Shown here: positions 1 to 6,985 of the stretch, one piece after another | Numbering within the stretch: the stretch's first letter is position 1 | Layout: each line of letters begins with the position of its first letter | DNA from: Rubellimicrobium aerolatum | GTDB lineage: Bacteria > Pseudomonadota > Alphaproteobacteria > Rhodobacterales > Rhodobacteraceae | Assembly (NCBI RefSeq): GCF_017872975.1 | Contig: NZ_JAGGJP010000001.1 | Span: 310,001-374,000 of the forward strand | Length of the DNA stretch: 64,000 nt | Direction of reading: 5' to 3' | The notes under the pieces: generated by a model | Database searches by the model: none | Seen by the model: only the letters and a program-made list of their open reading frames with translations | Told to the model about the DNA's origin: nothing | Translations under genes and position numbers: made by a program

Positions 1-401
1 TGGTGCAGGCGTTCCGCGAGCGCGCCGAACAGCGCAGGCGCGACCGAGAAGTAGAAGGCGCGGATGACGCCGGGGCGCATCAGGCCGGAGAGCTGCTGCC
101 AGCCGGCCTCGCCGGTGGCGTCGATGGACACGTAGTCGAGCCGGGCGAGGAACTGGGCGAGGCCGTCGCCGTCGGTCGATTCGGGTCCGCCGAATTCGGC
201 GATGCCCTGGCGGATCATGTCGCGGTAGCCCTGGGCGTCGAGATCGGCGCGGGCGGCGCCGATGATGCGCGAGTCGGGGGTCATCTGCCCGGCCAGGAAG
301 CGGCGGAACAGGCCCGGCAGGATCTTGCGCCGCGCGAGGTCGCCCGTGCCGCCGAAGATCACGAGGTCGAAGGGCTCGACCGGGATGACGCGCGAGACCA
401 T
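1..401 (-). CDS. zwf: Glucose-6-phosphate 1-dehydrogenase, N-terminal part (runs off the left edge)
   Basis: The enzyme oxidises glucose 6-phosphate to 6-phosphogluconolactone with NAD(P)+, the entry to the Entner-Doudoroff and oxidative pentose phosphate routes in the cytoplasm. Only the first 133 or so codons are present. The translated start carries the nucleotide-binding signature FDLVIFGGTGDLARRK at residues 11-26, which is diagnostic of Zwf. The ATG at 401 has an AGAGGAG ribosome-binding site 7 nt upstream. A perfect palindrome lies directly upstream of that site (see 422-437), so the gene is probably under a LacI-family repressor. The rest of the gene and its usual partners (pgl, pgi) would lie outside the window. 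Confidence 0.93.
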   Translation of the reverse strand, partial: MVSRVIPVEPFDLVIFGGTGDLARRKILPGLFRRFLAGQMTPDSRIIGAARADLDAQGYRDMIRQGIAEFGGPESTDGDGLAQFLARLDYVSIDATGEAGWQQLSGLMRPGVIRAFYFSVAPALFGALAERLH

Positions 402-421
402 TCCGATACTCCTCTGCGGGA

Positions 422-437
422 CCGTTAGCGCTAACGG
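422..437. promoter_or_regulatory. Perfect 16-bp palindrome, probable LacI-family operator for zwf
   Basis: CCGTTAGCGCTAACGG is a perfect dyad with the GTTAGCGCTAAC core that LacI/GalR-family repressors commonly bind in proteobacteria. It lies 21-36 nt upstream of the zwf ATG, overlapping the expected leader or start of transcription, where bound protein would block expression. The cognate regulator is not in the window. The palindrome is seen directly; the regulator class is inferred from the core. Confidence 0.6.
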
Positions 438-601
438 CTTCGCTCTATCCCGGATGGGCGGCCGCGTCCAGCGCGGGGCCCCGGCGCCGCCCTTGTCCGG
501 CCCGGGTCGCCGGGATGTCAAGCGCGGCCGGGGCGGTGAACCCGGAAGGGCGTCCCGGCGTTGCCCCCAGGAATGGCAGCACAAGGCAAGGAGAGAGGGC
601 G

Positions 602-808
602 ATGAGCGCCTCGAAGCATCCCAAGACCCACGAGCCCAGCGACGCGGACCTGAAGGGCAACCCTGGCATCGGCAGCAGCGCCGGGACGGCGGGGGCGGAC
701 GACGAGGATCTGGCGGACGGGGACACCACGTTCGAAGGGGACGTGATGAACGACACGACGCCGCAGGGTGGCGTGGACCCGGAGCAGACGGGGCGCACGA
801 ACAAGTAG
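602..808 (+). CDS. Small acidic hypothetical protein (68 aa)
   Basis: A 68-residue, strongly acidic and glycine-rich protein starting MSASKHPKTHEPSDADL and ending in EQTGRTNK, with no membrane segment and no recognised domain. The ATG at 602 was chosen because AAGGAGAG precedes it by 6 nt; an upstream in-frame start at 515 has no such site. It ends 4 nt short of the convergent HNH endonuclease gene. Small acidic proteins of this kind recur in Rhodobacteraceae, but I know of no assigned function. Low complexity suggests it is largely disordered. Confidence 0.6.
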   Translation: MSASKHPKTHEPSDADLKGNPGIGSSAGTAGADDEDLADGDTTFEGDVMNDTTPQGGVDPEQTGRTNK

Positions 809-812
809 GGCG

Positions 813-1412
813 TCACGCCTCCAGCTCGGCGTCCCAGTACAGGTAGTCGGCCCAGGAGTCGTGCAGGTAGTTGGGCGGGAACTTGCGGCCGACGTTCCGC
901 AGCTCCTCCGACCCTGGACGGCGGGGCGGGCGGCGCAGGCTCATGCCCGATTGGCGGAGCGAGCGCGATCCCTTGCGGAGGTTGCAGGAGGCGCAGGCGG
1001 CGACGACGTTCTCCCAGCTCGTGACGCCGCCCTTGGAGCGGGGCACCACGTGGTCGAAGGTGAGGTCGCCCCGCGTGCCGCAATACTGGCAGCAGAACTC
1101 GTCCCGCAGGAACAGGTTGAAGCGGGTGAAGGCCACCTGCTTCTGCGGCTTGACGTAATCCTTGAGCACCACGACCGAGGGGATTCGGATGGTGGTCGTG
1201 GGCGAATGGACGCATTCGTCGTAGGTGGCGACGATCTGCACCCGGTCGAGGAAGGCGGCCTTGACCGCCTCCTGCCAGGGCCAGAGCGAGAGCGGGTAGT
1301 AGGAGAGCGGGCGGTAGTCGGCGTTCAGGACCAATGCGGGATAATGGCGAAGCGCGGCCGGGTCGCGGACGAAGGTGGTCCGGAAGTCGTCGTCGATCGC
1401 CAGTGCCGTCAT
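813..1412 (-). CDS. HNH endonuclease family protein
   Basis: A 199-aa protein with a complete HNH module: paired cysteines C108/C111, the DH pair at D120-H121 within LTFDHVVPRSKGG, N135 in TSWENVV and a second pair C140/C143. This is the zinc-stabilised HNH fold found in many alphaproteobacterial stand-alone endonucleases. The substrate of this lineage is not known to me, and no restriction methylase or phage gene lies beside it, so it looks like a chromosomal housekeeping or repair protein rather than a mobile one. The ATG at 1412 begins MTALAIDDDF; longer upstream reading is out of character. A plausible promoter sits at 1453-1480. Confidence 0.85.
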   Translation of the reverse strand: MTALAIDDDFRTTFVRDPAALRHYPALVLNADYRPLSYYPLSLWPWQEAVKAAFLDRVQIVATYDECVHSPTTTIRIPSVVVLKDYVKPQKQVAFTRFNLFLRDEFCCQYCGTRGDLTFDHVVPRSKGGVTSWENVVAACASCNLRKGSRSLRQSGMSLRRPPRRPGSEELRNVGRKFPPNYLHDSWADYLYWDAELEA

Positions 1413-1452
1413 GCTTGCCCGACCTCCGTCATCCGCATGGCCGTCGCCTGTC

Positions 1453-1480
1453 ACTATATCTCGGGCCAACCCTGCGGCAA
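1453..1480 (-). promoter_or_regulatory. Candidate sigma-70 promoter for the HNH endonuclease gene
   Basis: Read on the minus strand the segment contains TTGCCG, a 16-nt spacer and TATAGT, close to -35 and -10 consensus. It would start transcription about 35 nt before the ATG at 1412. Such AT-rich hexamers stand out in this GC-rich background, but there is no direct evidence of activity. Confidence 0.45.
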
Positions 1481-1534
1481 GATTCGCAAGATGTGGCGAC
1501 GGGCTATCGCGGCGACGTGACGGAAGCGTGACGG

Positions 1535-2212
1535 TCAGGCCACGCCGAGCCGTTCCCGCAGGAAGGCGAGCGCCACGGACAGGCCGTCGGGGGCGATTCC
1601 GTGGGGGGTGCCCTTCATGACGTGGGCGTAGACCTCGGTCCAGCCGGCGGATTCGAGGGCGCGGGCGGCTTCGGGGAGCGCCTGGACCGGCACCACGTCG
1701 TCGCGGTCGCCGTGGATGAGGAGGACGGGCGGGCGGGACTGGGCCTCGTCGGCCAGCAGCTCGGGTTCGAGGAGGCGGCCGGAGAAGGCGACGATGGCGG
1801 CGACGGGCTCCTCGCGGCGGGGGGCGGCGTGGAGGGCCATCATGGACCCTTGCGAGAAGCCGAGGAGGGCCACCTGCTCGGGCAGCAGGTCCTCGTCCAC
1901 CATGACGCCGTCGAGGAAGGCCTGGAGGTCGGCGGCGGCGGCGAGGAGGCCGTTGCGGGCCATCTCCTCGGAGGAGCCGTCGATCCAGGGGATCGGGAAC
2001 CATTGCAGGCCCATGGGGGCGCCCTCGCAGGATTCGGGGGCGTCGGGCGACAGGAACAGCGTGTCGGGCAGATGCTCGCCCAGGGGCTCGGCGAGGCCGA
2101 TGAGGTCCCGGCCGTTGGCGCCGTAGCCGTGAAGCAGGATCAGCGCCGAGCGCGTCTCGCCCGAGAGCGGCTCCACCCGTTCGGCGCGGAGCCTGCGCGT
2201 GCCCTTGGCCAT
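1535..2212 (-). CDS. Phospholipase/carboxylesterase family alpha/beta hydrolase
   Basis: A 225-aa cytoplasmic alpha/beta hydrolase of the carboxylesterase/phospholipase (YpfH/acyl-protein thioesterase-like) family. The nucleophile elbow is GFSQG with S120; the catalytic acid is D171 in HGDRDDVVP and the histidine is H204 in GTPHGI. LLHGYGANG at residues 27-34 forms the oxyanion side. Length matches the family (about 220 aa). It probably cleaves short acyl or thioester bonds; the natural substrate cannot be read from sequence. It lies 46 nt downstream of the glycosylase gene on the same strand and could be co-transcribed. Confidence 0.85.
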   Translation of the reverse strand: MAKGTRRLRAERVEPLSGETRSALILLHGYGANGRDLIGLAEPLGEHLPDTLFLSPDAPESCEGAPMGLQWFPIPWIDGSSEEMARNGLLAAAADLQAFLDGVMVDEDLLPEQVALLGFSQGSMMALHAAPRREEPVAAIVAFSGRLLEPELLADEAQSRPPVLLIHGDRDDVVPVQALPEAARALESAGWTEVYAHVMKGTPHGIAPDGLSVALAFLRERLGVA

Positions 2213-2258
2213 GTCGTCCCCCTTGCTGGTTCGCGGGCGAGATAGCGCGAGGGGCCGG

Positions 2259-2882
2259 TCAGCGCACCCCCTCGCGTTGCTTCACGACGTGGTAGTAGCC
2301 CCAGAGGATGCGGGCGGCGACGGCCCGCCAGGGGGACCAGGCCTCGGCCATGTCCTTGAGGGCGCGCTCGCGCGGGCGGTCGGGGAGGTCGAAGAGGAGG
2401 CGCACGCCCTCCTGAAGGGCGAGGTCGGCGGGGGCGAAGACGTCGGCGTGGCCGAGGGCGAACATCGCATACATCTCGGCGGTCCAGCGGCCGATGCCGG
2501 GGACGTGGATTAGGCGGGCGATGACCTCCTCGGTGGGAAGGGCGCGTAGGGAGTCGTAGTCGATGCCTTCGGCGGCGAGGGCCTTGGCGTAGCGGACCTT
2601 CTGGCGGGAGAGGCCCTGCGCGCGGAGGAGGTCGTCGGGGGCCGCGAGGACGGATTCGGGGGTGGTGAGCCCCTGCCCTTCGAGCCGGTTCCAGATGGCG
2701 GCGGCGGCGGCGGTGGAGACCTGCTGGCTGACGATGGCCGAGAACAGGCGGTCGAAGCCGTCCGGGGTGCGACGGAGCGGGAGCGGCGCGGCGAGGGCGT
2801 AGGCCGTGGCGAAGCGCGGCTCGCGCGCGCCGAGCCAGGCGGCCCCTTCGGCGACGCAGGCGTCGGAATGGATGATCCTCAT
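2259..2882 (-). CDS. DNA-3-methyladenine glycosylase II (AlkA-type, HhH-GPD)
   Basis: A 207-aa base-excision repair glycosylase that removes alkylated purines from DNA. The helix-hairpin-helix is VPGIGRWTAEM at residues 127-137, followed by the GPD segment with the catalytic aspartate D153 in DVFAPADLAL. It is shorter than E. coli AlkA because the N-terminal AlkA domain is absent, as in the MagIII/YfjP-like short forms. Its start codon overlaps the stop of cobK in an ATGA, so it is translationally coupled to two cobalamin genes. That coupling has no obvious functional reason. Confidence 0.87.
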   Translation of the reverse strand: MRIIHSDACVAEGAAWLGAREPRFATAYALAAPLPLRRTPDGFDRLFSAIVSQQVSTAAAAAIWNRLEGQGLTTPESVLAAPDDLLRAQGLSRQKVRYAKALAAEGIDYDSLRALPTEEVIARLIHVPGIGRWTAEMYAMFALGHADVFAPADLALQEGVRLLFDLPDRPRERALKDMAEAWSPWRAVAARILWGYYHVVKQREGVR

Positions 2883-3631
2883 GGGCCGGAGGTAGGGCCG
2901 GAGGAACGAAATGGCAACACCTTGGCCCAGGCGAGGGCCTCCTCGACGGTGAAGACGGGGACGAGGCCGGGCGGCGCGGGCGGGCGGCGAAGGATCAGCA
3001 CGGCGAGGCCGAGGTCGCGGGCGGCGTCGAGCTTGGGGCGGGCGTCGGCGGCGCCGGAGTCCTTGGCGACGAGGTGGGTGACGCCGAGGTCGCGGAACAG
3101 CGCCGTCTCGGCGGCGCGGTCGAAGGGCGGGCGGGCGAGGATGGGGCCGCCGGGGAAGGGGAACGGGCCTTCGGGCGGGTCGATGCTGCGGAGGTGGACC
3201 TTTCGGGCGCGCAGGCCGGTCCAGGCAGGGAGGCTCTGGCGGCCGGTGGCGAGGAAGACGGTGGCGGTGGCGGGGATGAGGCGGATGGCCTCGGATTCAT
3301 CGGTGACGGTGGTCCAGCCGGGCTCGGGCGGCCAGCCGGGGCGTTCGAGGCGGAGGTGAGGCAGGCCCTTCGCCGCGCAGATGGCGTGGGTGCGGGCGCT
3401 GATGCGGGCGGCGAAGGGGTGGGTGGCGTCGATGACGGCGGTGATGGTCTCGCGGTCGAGGTAGGTCGCGAAGGCCTCCGGGCCGCCGAAGCCGCCGTGG
3501 CGGGTGGGGAGCGGGAGGGGCGCGGGCTCCCGCGTCGCGCCAGCGAGGGACGCGAGGGCGGGGATGCGCTCGGCGGCGAGGCGCTGGGCGAGGCGGCGGG
3601 CGTCGGAGGTGCCGGCGAGGAGGAGGATCAC
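2879..3631 (-). CDS. cobK: Precorrin-6A reductase
   Basis: A 250-aa NADPH-dependent reductase that reduces the corrin macrocycle of precorrin-6A (cobalt-precorrin-6A in the anaerobic route) during cobalamin synthesis. The N-terminus MILLLAGTSDARRLA is the conserved nucleotide-binding start of CobK/CbiJ; VIDATHPFAARIS near residues 65-77 and the VAKDSG motif near residue 190 are also typical. Length is normal. It overlaps cbiD by ATGA on the upstream side and alkA by ATGA on the downstream side, so the three genes form one leftward operon. Confidence 0.93.
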   Translation of the reverse strand: MILLLAGTSDARRLAQRLAAERIPALASLAGATREPAPLPLPTRHGGFGGPEAFATYLDRETITAVIDATHPFAARISARTHAICAAKGLPHLRLERPGWPPEPGWTTVTDESEAIRLIPATATVFLATGRQSLPAWTGLRARKVHLRSIDPPEGPFPFPGGPILARPPFDRAAETALFRDLGVTHLVAKDSGAADARPKLDAARDLGLAVLILRRPPAPPGLVPVFTVEEALAWAKVLPFRSSGPTSGP

Positions 3632-4683
3632 GGGCCGGCCCGGCCGACGATGGTCCCGGCGCGGTCGATGACGACCACATCGGACAGGGTGCCGGTGCCG
3701 GCGAGCATGGCATCGAGGCGGGTCTTGGCCTCGCGCGCCACCGCCTCGGCGAGCGGCGGGCCGGCGAGGGTCAGGGCGGAGAGGGCGGTCGGGGCCTCGG
3801 CCACGCGGGGGTCGCCGGCGAGGGCGGCGAGGGCCGCCATGTCGAGCTGGGACCGGCCCGAGTGGAGGTCTATCGCGCCTTGGGCGAACTTGGCGATCTT
3901 GCCGAGGCCGCCGCCGAGGGTGACACGCGGGACCGGGTGGCGGCGGAGGTATTTCAGCATCCCCCCGGCAAAGTCGCCCATGTCGATCATGGCGACCTCG
4001 GGGAGGTGGTGGAGGGCGCGGACGGCGGATTCGCTGGTGGACCCCGTGCAGCCGGCGACATGGGGGAGGCCGCTCGCGCGGGCCACGTCGATGCCGCGGT
4101 GGATGGAGGCGATCCAGGCGGCGCAGGAGAAGGGGCGGACGATGCCGGTGGTGCCGAGGATGGACAGGCCCCCCTCGATGCCGAGGCGGGGGTTCCAGGT
4201 CTTCTTCGCGATCTCCTCGCCGCCGGGAACGGAGAGGGTGATGGCGATGTCGGGCGCGCGGCCGAAGTCGGAGGCGAGGCTCGCGACCTGCTCGTCCATG
4301 AGGGCGCGGGGGACGGGGTTGATGGCGGGCTCGCCGGGCGGGATGGGGAGGCCGGGGCGGGTGACGGTGCCGACGCCCTCGCCCGCGTGGAAGGTGACGC
4401 CGCCCAACGAGGGCGCGACGCGGGCGAGGATCAGCGCGCCGTGGGTCACGTCGGGGTCGTCGCCGGCGTCCTTGACGATGCCGGCCTCGGCCCAGCCCTC
4501 GCCCGCCGCGCGATGGGCGAGCGGGAAGGTGGGCGTCTCGCCGCGCGGGAGGGTGATGGTGACGGTCTCGGGGAAGGCCCCCCCCCAGAGGCGCAGGAGG
4601 GCGGCCCGCGTCGCCGCCGTCGCGCAGGCGCCGGTGGTCCAGCCCCGGCGGAGGGGCCTGTCGGGGGGAACGGGATCGGTCAC
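3628..4683 (-). CDS. cbiD: Cobalt-precorrin-5B (C1)-methyltransferase
   Basis: CbiD methylates C1 of the corrin ring with S-adenosylmethionine after ring contraction. The diagnostic N-terminus LRRGWTTGACATAAT is intact, as are the glycine-rich C-terminal signatures around GGGLGKIAKFAQG. I place the start at the GTG at 4683 (VTDPVPPDRP...), about 351 aa; a TTG at 4719 would add 12 residues, and neither has a strong ribosome-binding site. Presence of CbiD beside CobK, with no CobF visible, points to the mixed pathway seen in several alphaproteobacteria. ATGA overlap couples it to cobK. Confidence 0.9.
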   Translation of the reverse strand: MTDPVPPDRPLRRGWTTGACATAATRAALLRLWGGAFPETVTITLPRGETPTFPLAHRAAGEGWAEAGIVKDAGDDPDVTHGALILARVAPSLGGVTFHAGEGVGTVTRPGLPIPPGEPAINPVPRALMDEQVASLASDFGRAPDIAITLSVPGGEEIAKKTWNPRLGIEGGLSILGTTGIVRPFSCAAWIASIHRGIDVARASGLPHVAGCTGSTSESAVRALHHLPEVAMIDMGDFAGGMLKYLRRHPVPRVTLGGGLGKIAKFAQGAIDLHSGRSQLDMAALAALAGDPRVAEAPTALSALTLAGPPLAEAVAREAKTRLDAMLAGTGTLSDVVVIDRAGTIVGRAGP

Positions 4684-4747
4684 GGGGACGATGATGGGGG
4701 CCGGCGGGGGCGCCCGCAAGGGGAGCGGCGGCGCGGGCGGAACGGTC

Positions 4748-4776
4748 GCTTGCGTATTTGAGCCAAGTTGATGGGC
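4748..4776 (+). repeat. Copy 1 of a 29/30-nt dispersed motif (second copy at 34070-34099)
   Basis: The segment GCTTGCGTATTTGAGCCAAG continues with TTGATGGGC and is repeated almost exactly, with one substituted and one extra G, on the minus strand at 34070-34099. Both copies read toward a downstream start codon, here cobA 89 nt away. The AT-rich GCGTATTTG core is unusual for this genome. It lies between the divergent cbiD and cobA units, so it cannot be a transcript 3' end here and may contribute to promoter or leader function. Confidence 0.6.
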
Positions 4777-4865
4777 CAGGGATGGGCGCGTCGGGGGTCG
4801 CGCGCGAGGGCGGAGGGGTCGGGTTCCGGCTTTTCGGGCGGGGGCGACGGGATTATGAGGGCGTC

Positions 4866-5687
4866 ATGGTTGAGCTTCCTTCCTTTGACTGGCCCCGTTT
4901 CCTGCCCGGATGGGTGTGGCTCGTGGGGGCCGGGCCGGGCGATCCGGGGCTGCTCACGCTTCATGCGCTGAACGCGCTGCGGCAGGCGGATGTCGTGGTC
5001 TACGACGCGCTGGTGGAGCCGGCGATCCTCGACTGGGCGCCGGGGGCGGAGCGGGTCCATGCCGGCAAGCGCGGGGGCAAGCCGTCGCCCTTGCAGCGGG
5101 ACATCTCGCTGCGGCTGGTGGAGCTGGCGCGCGAGGGGCGGCGCGTGCTGCGGCTGAAGGGGGGCGATCCCTTCGTCTTCGGGCGGGGCGGCGAGGAAGG
5201 GCAGACGCTGGTGGCCCATGGCGTGCCGATCCGGGTGGTGCCGGGGATCTCTGCGGGCATCGGCGGGCTGGCCTATGCGGGCATCCCGGTCACGCATCGG
5301 GACGTGAACCAGTCGGTGACCTTCGTGACGGGGCACGACCAGACGGGGCAGGCACCGTCGTCGCTGGACTGGCAGGCGATCGCAAGGGCTTCGGAGGTGA
5401 TCGTGGTCTACATGGGGCTGAAGCACGCGGCCCGGATCGCGGCGGAGCTGATGGCGGCGGGGCGCGAAGGCTCGGAGCCGGTGGCCATCGTCACGGACGC
5501 GACGACCCCCCGGCAAAGGGTGCTGGAGACGGTGCTGGCGCGGCTGCCCGAGGATGCGGCGCGCGTGGAGCCGCCGGCGATCCTCTGCATCGGGCGCAAC
5601 GTGCTGCTGCGGCAGGTGCTCGACTGGCGCGAAGGAGGTCGCGACGCCGATCCCCTGGGGACGCGGGCGCGGCCGGACAGCGCGTGA
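4866..5687 (+). CDS. cobA: Uroporphyrinogen-III C-methyltransferase
   Basis: A 273-aa stand-alone SUMT that transfers two methyl groups from S-adenosylmethionine to uroporphyrinogen III to give precorrin-2, the branch point to cobalamin and siroheme. The SAM-binding motif VGAGPGDPGLLT lies at residues 20-31, and the LKGGDPFVFGRGGEE and YAGIPVTHRD motifs of the family are complete. The ATG at 4866 was chosen over upstream starts because similarity begins at MVELPSFDW. It overlaps cobB in a GTGA, starting a rightward operon cobA-cobB-MFS. Confidence 0.95.
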   Translation: MVELPSFDWPRFLPGWVWLVGAGPGDPGLLTLHALNALRQADVVVYDALVEPAILDWAPGAERVHAGKRGGKPSPLQRDISLRLVELAREGRRVLRLKGGDPFVFGRGGEEGQTLVAHGVPIRVVPGISAGIGGLAYAGIPVTHRDVNQSVTFVTGHDQTGQAPSSLDWQAIARASEVIVVYMGLKHAARIAAELMAAGREGSEPVAIVTDATTPRQRVLETVLARLPEDAARVEPPAILCIGRNVLLRQVLDWREGGRDADPLGTRARPDSA

Positions 5688-6985
5688 GGGGGCTCGTCGT
5701 CGCCGCGCCGGCCTCGGGGTCGGGGAAGACGACCGTGGTGCTGGGGCTGCTGCGGGCGCTGCGGCGGCGCGGGGTCGCGGTGCGGGGGGCGAAGTCGGGG
5801 CCGGACTACATCGACCCGCGATTCCATGAGGCGGCCTGCGGGGTGCCTTGCGTGAACCTCGACGCCTGGGCGATGGGCGCGGGGCGGCTGCGGGCGCTGG
5901 CCTCGGGCGACGGGCTGCTGGTGGTCGAGGGGGCCATGGGGCTCTTCGACGGGGCGCCGCCGGAGGGGCGCGGGTCCACGGCGGAGGTCGCGCGGGTGCT
6001 CGGGCTGCCGGTGGTGCTGGTGGTGGACGCGGGGCGCATGGGGCAGTCGGTGGGGCCGCTGGTGGCGGGCTTCGCGCGCCATGATCCGGGCGTTCGGGTC
6101 GCGGGAGTGATCCTGAACCGGGTGGGGTCGGAGCGGCACCGCCGGATGCTGGAGCGGGCGGTCGGAGCCGTGGGGCTGCCGGTGCTGGGGGCGCTGCCGC
6201 GCGAGGCGGAGCTGGCGCATCCGTCGCGGCACCTGGGGCTGGTGCAGGCGGAGGAGCGGCCGGACTTGGGGGCGTTCCTCGACCGGGTTGCGAGCTTCGT
6301 CGAGCAGCACGTTGATCTGGATGGGATTCAGATACTGGCCATGGAGGGGCTGGGCGGGACGGGGCCGCTCGTTCCACCGCCGGCGCAGAGGATCGCGCTG
6401 GCGCGGGATGCGGCGTTCGCCTTCGCCTATCCGCATCTGCTGGCCGACTGGCGGGCGGCGGGAGCGGAGATCGCGGTATTCTCGCCGCTGGCGGATGAGG
6501 AGGTGCCGGAGGCGGATCTGGGCATCCTGCCCGGAGGCTACCCGGAGCTTCATGCGGGGCGGCTCGCGGGGGCGGATCGGTTCATGACGTCTCTGAGGAG
6601 CGCAGCGGAACGCATGGACATCTATGGAGAATGTGGCGGCTATATGGTGCTGGGCGAGGCGCTGGTCGATGCCGAGGGGCGGGCGCATCGGATGGCGGGA
6701 CTGCTGGGATTGGAGACTTCGTTCGCCAAGCGGCGGCTGCATCTGGGCTATCGGCGCGTCGAGGCGCTGGGCGGACCGTTTCCGGGGTGCTGGGCGGCGC
6801 ACGAGTTCCATTATGCGACCACGCTGAAGGCCGAAGGGGAGCCGCTGTTCCGGGCCTGGGACGCGGAGGGCGTGGAGCTGCCGCCCATGGGGCTGCGGCG
6901 CGGAGGTGTCGCAGGGTCCTTCGCGCACCTGATCGACCGGGCGGATGGACTTGACGCCGGGGCGGGGCTAGGGGACGGGGCATGA
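5684..6985 (+). CDS. cobB: Cobyrinate a,c-diamide synthase
   Basis: A 433-aa glutamine-dependent amidase that amidates the a and c side chains of (hydrogeno)byrinic acid, using ATP. The GTG start at 5684 overlaps the cobA stop (GTGA). The N-terminal P-loop is ASGSGKTTV at residues 10-18 followed by KSGPDYIDP, and the C-terminal triad-type glutamine amidotransferase domain carries the nucleophile cysteine in YGECGGYM near residue 313 and a late histidine segment. Length and domain order are normal for CobB/CbiA. Its stop overlaps the ATG of the following transporter. Confidence 0.94.
   Translation: MRGLVVAAPASGSGKTTVVLGLLRALRRRGVAVRGAKSGPDYIDPRFHEAACGVPCVNLDAWAMGAGRLRALASGDGLLVVEGAMGLFDGAPPEGRGSTAEVARVLGLPVVLVVDAGRMGQSVGPLVAGFARHDPGVRVAGVILNRVGSERHRRMLERAVGAVGLPVLGALPREAELAHPSRHLGLVQAEERPDLGAFLDRVASFVEQHVDLDGIQILAMEGLGGTGPLVPPPAQRIALARDAAFAFAYPHLLADWRAAGAEIAVFSPLADEEVPEADLGILPGGYPELHAGRLAGADRFMTSLRSAAERMDIYGECGGYMVLGEALVDAEGRAHRMAGLLGLETSFAKRRLHLGYRRVEALGGPFPGCWAAHEFHYATTLKAEGEPLFRAWDAEGVELPPMGLRRGGVAGSFAHLIDRADGLDAGAGLGDGA

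Noticed and set aside
3074-4771. A 565-codon plus-strand frame across cobK and cbiD
   Set aside because: Antisense to two genes with full diagnostic motifs, and without any recognisable protein of its own.
4684-4865. A cobalamin riboswitch upstream of the cobA or cbiD units
   Set aside because: The gap is short and I do not see the conserved B12-box; only the dispersed motif is present.
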